Assembly (NCBI GenBank): GCA_019750095.1
Contig: JAIEOW010000090.1
Span: 1 to 59,426, forward strand
Source of the DNA: Phycisphaerales bacterium
GTDB lineage: Bacteria; Planctomycetota; Phycisphaerae; Phycisphaerales; UBA1924
Direction: 5' to 3'
Length of the DNA stretch: 59,426 nt
The notes under the pieces are model-generated. The model was not told the origin of the DNA. It saw only the letters and a program-made list of their open reading frames with translations, and ran no database searches. The position numbers and the translations under genes are program-made. Shown here piece after piece: positions 8,245 to 15,715 of this stretch; position 1 is the stretch's first letter, and each line of letters begins with the position of its first letter.

Positions 8245-9045
8245 ATGGACCTTTCTCTTGCCGGAAAACGTGCGGTGGTCTGCGGCTCAACACAGGGAAT
8301 CGGCCGCGCCGCCGCCGTGGAACTCGCCCTGCTTGGTGCCGAGATCACGCTCATCGCCCGCAACCCGGATAAGCTGCGCGAGGTCGCGCTTGCACTGCCG
8401 ACCGCGAGCGGCGTCAAGCACCAGTGGGTCGCCGCCGATTTCTCAAACATCGCCGCAGTGCAAGAGGGCGTCCGCACCCTTACCGAGCGTGGTCGAAGTG
8501 GGGGGGGTGAGTATCACGTGCTCATCAACAACACCGGCGGTCCACCTGGCGGCACGGCGATCGACGCCTCGCCCCAGGCCTTTCTCGACGCCTTCAACGC
8601 ACACCTCATCGCGAGCCAACTTCTCACACAGGCCGTGGTGCCCGGGATGAAGGCCGTGGGATATGGCCGGATCATCAACATCATCTCGACCAGCGTAAAA
8701 GCCCCGATCGCCAACCTCGGCGTGAGCAACACCATCCGCGGTGCGGTCGCAAGCTGGGCCAAGACGCTCGCGACCGAGCTTGCGCCCTTCGGCATCACCG
8801 TGAACAACGTGCTGCCCGGTTACACCGAGACCGAGCGCCTCGCATCGCTCGTGAGCACGCGTGCCGCCAAGAGTGGCGTGAGTCAGAATCAGATCGAGAA
8901 GGAACTGATCGCGACGATCCCTGCCGGTCGCTTCGGCAAAGCCGAGGAGCTCGGCGCGGCCGTCGCCTTCCTCGCGTCGCCTGCGGCGGGGTACATCAAT
9001 GGGATCAACCTTCCGGTGGATGGTGGGCGGTTGCCGACGTTGTGA
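8245..9045 (+). CDS. SDR-family oxidoreductase, atypical active site
   Basis: This is a Rossmann-fold NAD(P) dehydrogenase-like protein. The cofactor loop GSTQGIGRA (TGxxxGxG type), the LINNTGG strand (NNAG type) and NIISTSV with the catalytic Ser are clear. Where classical SDRs have YxxxK, this protein reads GVSNTIRGAVASWAK, so Tyr and Lys appear replaced by Ser and Arg. A sub-group of bacterial SDRs annotated as 3-oxoacyl-ACP reductase shares this NTIRGA segment, so it is not a random defect. The substrate is unknown. ATG 8245 is preferred over the TTG six bases upstream. A poly-G run near 8500 sits in a variable loop. The next gene starts three bases after the stop. Confidence 0.82.
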   Translation: MDLSLAGKRAVVCGSTQGIGRAAAVELALLGAEITLIARNPDKLREVALALPTASGVKHQWVAADFSNIAAVQEGVRTLTERGRSGGGEYHVLINNTGGPPGGTAIDASPQAFLDAFNAHLIASQLLTQAVVPGMKAVGYGRIINIISTSVKAPIANLGVSNTIRGAVASWAKTLATELAPFGITVNNVLPGYTETERLASLVSTRAAKSGVSQNQIEKELIATIPAGRFGKAEELGAAVAFLASPAAGYINGINLPVDGGRLPTL

Positions 9046-9048
9046 ACC

Positions 9049-10521
9049 ATGACGCGAAATTGGTTCAGACAACTACTCGCGTGGGCGAACGAGACACGCT
9101 CCCCGTGGACAAAGCGTCGAGAGTATCGATCGATCAGCCCATGGACCCTTGCGATCATGTTCTTCATGGGGTTCGGCTGCCTCTCGTGCGCCGGCGGCAG
9201 TCCTGTTTTCGCGATCTTTGGGTCGCTTGCGATTGCGGCAACGATCACGGCGAGGTACTTTCTCGGTAAAGATGCGCGCCGCACGCCGCTCACCCCAACG
9301 GGTCGGCGCGGACCTTCGGCACGTTGGCCGACCGACTGCGGCCGCTGCGGGTATTCGTTCGCCAAGCTGGTGGATCACCGCGAAAGCCGTTTCAGCTCCT
9401 GCCCCGAATGCGGCTGGGATGTACCTTGGGCCATCATCGCCGAGGCGCACCGCCAGGAACAGCTCGAACGCGAGCGCACCAAGCCGTCGCACGCACATGC
9501 CCAGCGCGAGTACGCTCCGCCCATGTCCGAGCACGCGCCACACCCCATCGTCTTTACGCCGGAGATCCTCGAGAAAGTCTGGGGCGGCCGCGCGCTCGAA
9601 AAGCTCGGCAAAACGCTCCCCAATCCCTCCGCGAAGTATGGCGAAAGCTGGGAACTCGCCGACATGGATACCACCAGCGCGTCGGGCGCGGGCGGCGGCG
9701 CGGTCCGCAGCGTCATCGCGGCCGGCCCGCTCAAGGGCAAGTCCATCCGCGATGCGATCAACCTCTGGGGCGACGCGCTGCTCCCCAAATCGCTGCGCTC
9801 GCCCACGGGCGGCTTTCCCCTGCTGATCAAGTTCCTCGATGCGCGAGAGAATCTCAGCGTGCAGGTCCACCCCTCGCCAGAGTATGCGCGTGCGCATCCC
9901 GGCGCACATCTCAAGACCGAGTGCTGGTGCATTCTGGCGGCCGATCCCGGCGCATCGATCTACGTCGGCATCCGCCCCGGCGTCTCACGCGAGCGTTTCG
10001 AGGCCGCCGCCCATGCGGGCTCGCCTGACATCGTTGAAATGCTCAACCGCGTGCCCGCGATCCCTGGCGCGTGCCACAACCTGCCCAGCGGCACGGTGCA
10101 CGCGCTCGGCGCGGGCGTGCTCGTCGCCGAGGTGCAGACCCCGAGCGATACCACGTTTCGGCTGTATGACTGGGGCCGCGTCGGGCGTGAGTTGCACATC
10201 GAACCGGCACTCGCCTGTTCCAGCTTCGATCCCGCGCCGCCGCCGGTCGTGTTGATCGGATCATCCAACCTTGTCCGCACGGCGTACTTCGAGCTCTCAT
10301 CACGCACCATCGCATCCGCCGCCCCGCTCGACGATCTGCAGGGCCACGTCGTCATGGTGCTGAGCGGTGCTGGCGTGTTCTCACATAGCTCTTGCCGCGT
10401 TGCGATCACCCTCGGTCAGACCGCGTTTGTTCCCAGTCAGTGCGAAGCGGGCTGGCGCATCGAGCCCACACCCGGCTCGCCCCTCACTCTCCTCGTCGCT
10501 CGACCACTCGCGCAGGGTTGA
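9049..10521 (+). CDS. manA: Membrane zinc-ribbon domain fused to class I mannose-6-phosphate isomerase
   Basis: The single frame encodes 490 residues with two unlike parts. Residues 1-158 contain a hydrophobic stretch (about 32-66), then a zinc ribbon CGRCGYSF ... CPECGWD. From residue 159 (ATG 9523) it is a type I phosphomannose isomerase: FTPEILEKVWGGRAL, LSVQVHPSPEYA (metal-binding Gln and His), KTECWCIL (metal Glu) and NLPSGTVHALG, ending as a cupin barrel. The enzyme interconverts mannose-6-phosphate and fructose-6-phosphate. ATG 9049 follows the SDR stop by three bases, suggesting coupling. No stop separates the halves, so either this is a true membrane-anchored fusion or manA starts internally at 9523 (332 residues, the normal length). 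Confidence 0.8.
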   Translation: MTRNWFRQLLAWANETRSPWTKRREYRSISPWTLAIMFFMGFGCLSCAGGSPVFAIFGSLAIAATITARYFLGKDARRTPLTPTGRRGPSARWPTDCGRCGYSFAKLVDHRESRFSSCPECGWDVPWAIIAEAHRQEQLERERTKPSHAHAQREYAPPMSEHAPHPIVFTPEILEKVWGGRALEKLGKTLPNPSAKYGESWELADMDTTSASGAGGGAVRSVIAAGPLKGKSIRDAINLWGDALLPKSLRSPTGGFPLLIKFLDARENLSVQVHPSPEYARAHPGAHLKTECWCILAADPGASIYVGIRPGVSRERFEAAAHAGSPDIVEMLNRVPAIPGACHNLPSGTVHALGAGVLVAEVQTPSDTTFRLYDWGRVGRELHIEPALACSSFDPAPPPVVLIGSSNLVRTAYFELSSRTIASAAPLDDLQGHVVMVLSGAGVFSHSSCRVAITLGQTAFVPSQCEAGWRIEPTPGSPLTLLVARPLAQG

Positions 10522-10575
10522 TCGCCATATGCGCCCGTCGTGCGGCCAGAGCGCGGGGCTTGCTACCCTCCGCAC

Positions 10576-11427
10576 ATGCTCCACGTCGCGGTTCGATACG
10601 CCATTCCGCTGCTTGCGCTCTTCGTCGCCGGGCCGATCGCGGGCTATCTCACCGCTTCGCTGCGCACGCCCGATGCTGGCACCGGCGCGTCGCTCTTGGT
10701 CTCGGCCAACCCCACGCAGGGCATCATCGCCGGGCTGATCAGCATGGCCCTCGCCCTTGCCGTCGGCGTGATCGGTGCACGACTTGTCGGCCGCCGCGCC
10801 GGACTCTTCTCCGCCGGGCTCGTGCTGGCGTGGGCCGCGATCAACACCGGGCGCATCGACACCATCATCGGCCGCACGGGTTCAGGCGGTGCGTTGAACT
10901 CCATCGCGCTCGAGGGCGCGATCGTCGGCGTCGTCGGCGTGGCCGTGGCCCTGATCATCTTCATGGTCCCCGAGCATGCACCCAAGGTCGTGTCGCCCGG
11001 GCATCACCAACTGCCCCCGGAGCCGACCAAAGTGCTCGACGCCACGGCCCCGATCGCGATCGTCGCCGCCATCGCCGCGGCAGGCGTCGCCTGCTGGCTG
11101 ATCGCCCAGAGCACGCTCAAGGGCCAGACCTTTGCCGCCGCGATCATCGGTGGTGTCTTCGCCGCCGCCGCCGGGCGCATGGCCTCGCAGCGTGTCTCGC
11201 CGGTGATCTTCGTCGCGGGCATCGCGCTGCTCGCCTGTGCCGCACCGGCCGCCGCGGTCTTTGTGCATTCCGGGACCGAAGGCGCGTTCAAGGCCGCGAT
11301 TGCCGGCCGCCTCTTCGCCCTTGCACGCCCGCTCCCGCTCGATTGGCTTGCCGGTGCATTTCTCGGCATTCCGGTCGGCCTGACCTGGGCCGGATCCATG
11401 CTCGAGAAGCACACGCCCAAAAAGTAA
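10576..11427 (+). CDS. Multi-pass membrane protein of unknown function
   Basis: The 283-residue protein is almost entirely hydrophobic, Ala/Gly/Val-rich, with about eight likely membrane helices separated by short charged loops and a cytosolic-looking loop near residues 135-155 (EHAPKVVSPGHH). It ends with a basic tail (LEKHTPKK). I recognise no family motif. ATG 10576 is preferred to GTG 10540, which would add a 12-residue polar lead. It follows the manA fusion by 54 bases and ends the plus-strand run. A large inverted repeat lies immediately downstream. Confidence 0.72.
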   Translation: MLHVAVRYAIPLLALFVAGPIAGYLTASLRTPDAGTGASLLVSANPTQGIIAGLISMALALAVGVIGARLVGRRAGLFSAGLVLAWAAINTGRIDTIIGRTGSGGALNSIALEGAIVGVVGVAVALIIFMVPEHAPKVVSPGHHQLPPEPTKVLDATAPIAIVAAIAAAGVACWLIAQSTLKGQTFAAAIIGGVFAAAAGRMASQRVSPVIFVAGIALLACAAPAAAVFVHSGTEGAFKAAIAGRLFALARPLPLDWLAGAFLGIPVGLTWAGSMLEKHTPKK

Positions 11428-11431
11428 CAAC

Positions 11432-11524
11432 TCAATCCGACGCCCGGGCGCAAGCCCGGGCACCAAAGTCGTCGGACAATCGAAGGTCAATCGTGCCAGC
11501 GCTCGCGCCCGGGCCTCGGATTGA
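11432..11524. repeat. Large inverted repeat between convergent genes
   Basis: Arms 11432-11450 and 11506-11524 are inverted copies matching at 18 of 19 positions, separated by 55 bases. The left arm runs into a local hairpin built on GCCCGGG/CCCGGGC (11442-11461). The structure fills the entire 99-base gap between the stops of the membrane protein and the lipoprotein gene. It may act as a bidirectional terminator or be a small mobile repeat; there is no T-tract. Confidence 0.7.
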
Positions 11525-11526
11525 AC

Positions 11527-12903
11527 TCACCGCACGATCAGCACCCCGTGCGGCCCCTTGCCCACGCCCACGTAGAAATCCGCCGACTTCAGCTCCCACC
11601 TCGGCCCCTTGCCCACCTGCCAGAAGCCCAACTCGCCGTCCACGGCATTTGAGTCGAACGATCGGAACTGGGTCACGCAGACGAATCGATCGCTCGCATC
11701 AAAGCTGATCCCCGCGGGCATCGCGTTGATCGTGTACTCGCCGACACTCGTCAGCGTGCCATCGCGCGAGAGCGCGACCGCCGAGATCGATCCGCCGCGG
11801 GCGTTGGGGTCCACGCGTGCGTCGTTGTCGGGCAAGTGCGATCGCTGCAGGTTCGCCGTGACGATCAGCGTCCCCTCGCGGTTGATCGCCATCCCGATCG
11901 GGCTGACGCCCACCGTCGCCGTGGAAATAATCTCATGCTTCGCCGCGCCGCCCTCGGCAGACTCCAGCCCGCCGGGCATATCACCCAGGCGAATGCTCAC
12001 CAGTTGCCCGGCGGGCGCGCCGACGTTGTATCCATCCACGTCATCGCCCCATTGCAGGTTGTTCACGATGAAGTGCCGACCATCCGCGCTGAACGCCCCG
12101 GCCATCGGCGACTTGCCCACCTTCACCGGATCGCCCCACGGCGCAAGCGCCAGTTCGCCCCCATCGCCGCGCTTGAAGCGATAGAACATCACCTCGCCCC
12201 GGTCCTGCAGCGTCACACCAAGGGCCTTGCCATCCGGGTGCCACGCGATGCTCGACGGCCGCGAATCGTCGGCGTCCAGCCCGATCAGTGGCCACGCCGC
12301 CGGCTCGCCCGAAAACTGCCCATCCTTGAACGGCGTGATCACGATCTGCTGCCGCGCCTGCTGCGCCACCACCGCGACCAGGTCGCCATCGGGGTGCACC
12401 GCGACGGCGATCGGTTCTTTGCTCACCTCCACCGTCGCGCTGATCACCGGCCGCAGCGGGTCACGCAGATCCACCGCCGTCAGCTTGTTTCCCACCGGCA
12501 GATCGCTCACCATCCGCGCCTCGGCCCCCGCCGGCCCGCGATACTCCACCACAAATGCCCAGTTGCCATCCCGGCTCACGCTCAGGCACGTCGGCGGGCA
12601 CAGGGCCGAGTTGCTCACCTCGATCTGCGCGTGCGGCGTGGTGGGCTCCTGCAGCGGCAGCGTCACCACCGTCATCGTGTCGCGTGCCGTAGAGTCGCGC
12701 TCGCCAAGCTCTTTCGTCGAGAGCGCTGATCCCGCCATGTCGGCGTCGCCGATGGTCAGGATGTACCGGCCCGCCACCTCACCCGGGCGTGCGGGCCCAA
12801 GATTCTGACACCCCACCATCAGCCCACCGGAAAGCCCGCAGCAGAGCGCGAGCATGAGCGGGCCAGAGACGCCATTCCACCGGTTCTTCGTGCCAATGCG
12901 CAT
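11527..12903 (-). CDS. Beta-propeller lipoprotein (lactonase/YVTN-like)
   Basis: The N terminus is a lipoprotein signal: basic start, hydrophobic core, then GGLMVGC with the lipidated Cys near residue 32. The rest is a repeated-strand protein with blade-like motifs such as TCLSVSRDGNWAFVVEY, IAVAVHPDGDLVAVVAQ, SSIAWHPDGKALGVT, AGAFSADGRHFIVNN and IGMAINREGTLIVTAN. These resemble the seven-bladed YVTN/6-phosphogluconolactonase-like propellers, but no catalytic assignment is possible. It is probably anchored at the outer or cytoplasmic membrane facing the periplasm. It is the last gene of the minus-strand run that starts at coaX; 14 bases separate it from the pseudouridine synthase. Confidence 0.75.
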   Translation of the reverse strand: MRIGTKNRWNGVSGPLMLALCCGLSGGLMVGCQNLGPARPGEVAGRYILTIGDADMAGSALSTKELGERDSTARDTMTVVTLPLQEPTTPHAQIEVSNSALCPPTCLSVSRDGNWAFVVEYRGPAGAEARMVSDLPVGNKLTAVDLRDPLRPVISATVEVSKEPIAVAVHPDGDLVAVVAQQARQQIVITPFKDGQFSGEPAAWPLIGLDADDSRPSSIAWHPDGKALGVTLQDRGEVMFYRFKRGDGGELALAPWGDPVKVGKSPMAGAFSADGRHFIVNNLQWGDDVDGYNVGAPAGQLVSIRLGDMPGGLESAEGGAAKHEIISTATVGVSPIGMAINREGTLIVTANLQRSHLPDNDARVDPNARGGSISAVALSRDGTLTSVGEYTINAMPAGISFDASDRFVCVTQFRSFDSNAVDGELGFWQVGKGPRWELKSADFYVGVGKGPHGVLIVR

Positions 12904-12917
12904 AGGTCCGCATGGTA

Positions 12918-14423
12918 TCAGGATTCGAGCGCATTGAGGGCGATCGTTGCCCCCGGCGGATCGATCGGCGATGACGTTTCGTCCATCGCCCGAAGCGCTC
13001 GCAGCGCACCCCGCATATCCGCAGGGAGCGGCGCGGTAAAGCTCATCACACGCCCGTCTGTCGGATGTCGAAATCTCAGCGTCGCCGCGTGCAATGCCTG
13101 TCGGTTGATGAGCACCAGTTCAGGTGGGATGTCCTGATTCGGCTCCAGCTTCACCGGCGGCGTCAGCGACACGTGCGACTGCGGGTCGGCATAGATCGCC
13201 CGCCCGCCATACATGTCGTCCCCCACGATCGGAAAGCCCCGGTGTGATAGGTGCACGCGAATCTGATGCGTGCGTCCCGTTTTCAGTTCCAGTTCCATCA
13301 ACGTAAACGCGGGCACATCCCGCCGAAGGCCAGGGGATTCCGTCGGTGCTCTCTGCGACCCAAGCGCGGGCTTCCATCCCGGTGCCACGCCGACGGGCTC
13401 TCGCGGCGTGCTCTCAGCCGGGTCCATCGCACGCGCGGCCTCTCGATCGCGCAGAAAAGTCTGCCGCACGCGTGCGATCGTCAGCGACTGCTTGCCCAAG
13501 TGATCGTGGCGCACCACGTACTTCTCGCGGTATCCCTTTTCCTTGGACTGGTGCGGCCCCAGCGGCAGATCGATCACATCGATCGTCGGCTCAAACACGC
13601 CATGCACCAGCGCAAGGTACCGCTTGTCCACCGTGCGCTGTTCAAACTGCTGCCCCAGCCGCCAGTGCGCCTCGTCGCTCTTGGCAAACAGAATCAGCCC
13701 CGAAGTATGGCGATCCAGGCGATGCACAACTCCAGGCCGCGCAAAATCCTTGCCCACGCCCGACAACCCGCCGCCCACGTTGGATCGATTCTGAAAGTGA
13801 AACGCCAGCGCGTTGATCATCGTCCCGCTCTTGTCCCCGCGCGCCGGGTGCACGATGATGTCCGGCGTCTTGTTGAGCACGATCAGATGCTCATCCTCAT
13901 ACAACACATTCAGCGGGATGTCCTGCGGAATCACGTCCGTCGGCGGGGGCGGCGGGACATACACCTCCACCCGATCGCCCGCCCCCAGCTTCGTGCTCGC
14001 TTTCGGCGATCGGCCATTGACCGTCACCCCGCCCTCGTCGATCAGCCGCTGCAACTGCGTTCGGCTCATGAACGTGATGCGGTCGCACAGATACTTGTCC
14101 AGCCGCTTGTCGAGATTCCGCTGCAGCACGAACACCACGCGGTTGGGCGCGTCGTCATCAACACTCGGCGTCCGCACCTGATCTGCGTCGCCCGTTTCGA
14201 TGATCGGGTCATCGGCATCCACCGGTTCGCCGGAACGCGCGCCGATCAGGTCCGGCGTTCCCGCGTTCTCAAGCCGAGCCCGCAGCGCACGCGGATCCAC
14301 CTTGCCCCCGTGCTGAATCATGCCCGTGCTCTTGGGCGTATCGGCACCGCTGCGCGAGGGCTTACGCTCCGGCGGCGATGGGTTCGAGTTGCTCGATGAC
14401 TTTGGCGGGCGCTCGTCAGACAT
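12918..14423 (-). CDS. RluD-like pseudouridine synthase with S4 domain
   Basis: This is an rRNA-modifying enzyme. It has a charged, disordered N terminus (residues 1-90), an S4 RNA-binding domain (RLDKYLCDRI ... LQRLIDEGGVTVNGR, about 107-150) and the RluA core: YEDEHLIVLNKTPDIIVHP, VVHRLDRHTSGLILFAKS with the catalytic Asp, RYLALVHG and TGRTHQIRVHLSHRGFPIVG. Between the last two is a Pro/Arg-rich insertion (about residues 345-385). At 501 residues it is much longer than E. coli RluD (326), from the N-terminal tail, the insertion and a C-terminal extension. Domain order supports RluD (23S helix 69) over RluC, but not firmly. It is in the five-gene minus run. Confidence 0.88.
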   Translation of the reverse strand: MSDERPPKSSSNSNPSPPERKPSRSGADTPKSTGMIQHGGKVDPRALRARLENAGTPDLIGARSGEPVDADDPIIETGDADQVRTPSVDDDAPNRVVFVLQRNLDKRLDKYLCDRITFMSRTQLQRLIDEGGVTVNGRSPKASTKLGAGDRVEVYVPPPPPTDVIPQDIPLNVLYEDEHLIVLNKTPDIIVHPARGDKSGTMINALAFHFQNRSNVGGGLSGVGKDFARPGVVHRLDRHTSGLILFAKSDEAHWRLGQQFEQRTVDKRYLALVHGVFEPTIDVIDLPLGPHQSKEKGYREKYVVRHDHLGKQSLTIARVRQTFLRDREAARAMDPAESTPREPVGVAPGWKPALGSQRAPTESPGLRRDVPAFTLMELELKTGRTHQIRVHLSHRGFPIVGDDMYGGRAIYADPQSHVSLTPPVKLEPNQDIPPELVLINRQALHAATLRFRHPTDGRVMSFTAPLPADMRGALRALRAMDETSSPIDPPGATIALNALES

Positions 14424-14445
14424 CGCACACGCCCTTCATCTGGAT

Positions 14446-14516
14446 TGGTGGCACAGGCGTCCCGCCTGTGTGCATCGCAGATTTCAAACCACACAGGCCA
14501 GAGGCCTGTGCCACCC
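14446..14516. repeat. Two-armed hairpin repeat (CACAGGC type)
   Basis: Each arm is its own hairpin: CACAGGCG-TCC-CGCCTGTG (14452-14470) and CACAGGCC-AGA-GGCCTGTG (14492-14510). GGTGGCAC at the left and its inverse at the right let the whole element also pair end to end. About 21 unrelated bases separate the arms. It lies between rluD and the TPR gene. A second copy is at 43433-43506. Confidence 0.85.
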
Positions 14517-14537
14517 ATACCGAATCTCAAAATCCCC

Positions 14538-15416
14538 TTAGGGCTTGGGCTGCTCACCCGGTGCAGGAGTTGGTGCAGGAGCGGGAGCCGGCGTCGCATC
14601 CGGTGCTGGCACCACCGCCGGCACCGCGCCCGGCTGTGGAATCTGAATCTGCTGCCCCGTCGTCGTCGTTCCCATGAAGTTGCCCATCGGCACCGTCACG
14701 GGATTCACCACCGCGCCCGGCAGCTTGTCGGCCGAGATCAGCGTCACCTTGCCAAGCTGATCCACCGAGTCCTTGCGAGCCTGAAGCGCCTTGGCCAGAT
14801 CGTCAAACTTTGCCGCGGTCGCCCGATCGATCGCCTGCTGATAAAAGCCCTTGGCCTCGTCGTTCTTGCTGCGGTCCTCGGCGATCGCCGCCAGACCCGT
14901 CAGCGCGCTGATCGCCAAAGGTGCCTGACCAAACGTCGTGTTCGAAGCCGATAGGGCCTGGCGATACAACGCCTCGGCCTTGTCGCGCTCGCTGGCGCGC
15001 TGCTCGTCGGTCAGAAACGCCTTGCCCTCGGGCAGCTTGCCGCTCTGATCGAGCTTCTCCCCGATCGGAATCCCTGTGCGCGATGCGGCGAGGTGGATAT
15101 CCGCCGCCACCAGCGGCGAGACAATCCCCACCGCCGTGCCCTTGGCCGCCTCGCCCGCGATCTGCACCAGCGTCTCGGGCCGTTGCGCCGTCGCCGCGGC
15201 GTTAAAGCTCATCCACGACGCGTCGTTGGCCTTGGCCTTTTCGCGCTCAAGGTACTGATACCCCGCGTACAGACCGGCCACCGCCGCCACGCCGAGCAGG
15301 ACAAGCCCGCCCCATTTCTTGAGCCACTCAATGAACTCCTCGTTCAGACGCCCTTCAAGCTGACCGGCGCCTTCAACAAGTTGCCCCTGAACCGGACGAT
15401 CGTCTTCCTTGGCCAT
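14538..15416 (-). CDS. Membrane-anchored TPR protein (YfgM-like)
   Basis: The 292-residue protein has a short cytosolic N terminus, one membrane helix (WGGLVLLGVAAVAGLYAGYQYL, residues about 36-56) and an extracytoplasmic alpha-helical part with repeat-like segments (EALYRQALSASNTTFGQAP and AKGFYQQAIDRATAAKFD). The end is Pro/Ala-rich. This matches the layout of YfgM/TPR_21 proteins that associate with the secretion and outer-membrane assembly machinery, but sequence similarity is only architectural. ATG 15416 (MAKEDD) is chosen; the longer frame continues upstream only because the 31-bp tandem repeat lacks stops. It is preceded by that repeat array, which would lie in its 5' leader. Confidence 0.72.
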   Translation of the reverse strand: MAKEDDRPVQGQLVEGAGQLEGRLNEEFIEWLKKWGGLVLLGVAAVAGLYAGYQYLEREKAKANDASWMSFNAAATAQRPETLVQIAGEAAKGTAVGIVSPLVAADIHLAASRTGIPIGEKLDQSGKLPEGKAFLTDEQRASERDKAEALYRQALSASNTTFGQAPLAISALTGLAAIAEDRSKNDEAKGFYQQAIDRATAAKFDDLAKALQARKDSVDQLGKVTLISADKLPGAVVNPVTVPMGNFMGTTTTGQQIQIPQPGAVPAVVPAPDATPAPAPAPTPAPGEQPKP

Positions 15417-15506
15417 GAGTCCATTTCCGAGTGGTTGACCACGACACTTTGGACCCGAGCGTTCCGCAAATGCGTGGGGGGAGATGGTAGGAGGGTGACC
15501 GGGTGC

Positions 15507-15701
15507 GAGCGTGTTGTATGGGTGGCACGCTCGTCCCGAGCGTGTTGTATGGGTGGCACGCTCGTCCCGAGCGTGTTGTATGGGTGGCACGCTCGTCCCG
15601 AGCGTGTTGCATGGGTGGCACGCTCGTCCCGAGCGTGTTGCATGGGTGGCACGCTCGTCCCGAGCGTGTTGCATGGGTGGCACGCTCGTCCCGAGCGTGT
15701 T
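15507..15701. repeat. 31-bp tandem repeat array, six copies plus a part copy
   Basis: Copies start at 15507, 15538, 15569, 15600, 15631 and 15662, with a partial seventh at 15693. The only clear variation is TTGTATGGG in copies 1-3 and TTGCATGGG in copies 4-6. Each unit can fold in two ways: GAGCGTG with CACGCTC inside a unit, or CACGCTCG-TCC-CGAGCGTG across the unit border. There are no spacers, so it is not CRISPR. It lies between the MnmE-like gene and the TPR gene, upstream of the latter. Confidence 0.93.
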
Positions 15702-15715
15702 CCGTTCCGCCTCGC

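Noticed and set aside
8498-8515. AAGTGGGGGG motif shared by 8498, 18642 and 31470
   Set aside because: It is a simple G-run with short flanks, inside coding sequence in two of the three cases; chance is likely.
15507-15701. Possible CRISPR array
   Set aside because: The 31-bp units abut directly with no spacers, and no cas gene is present.
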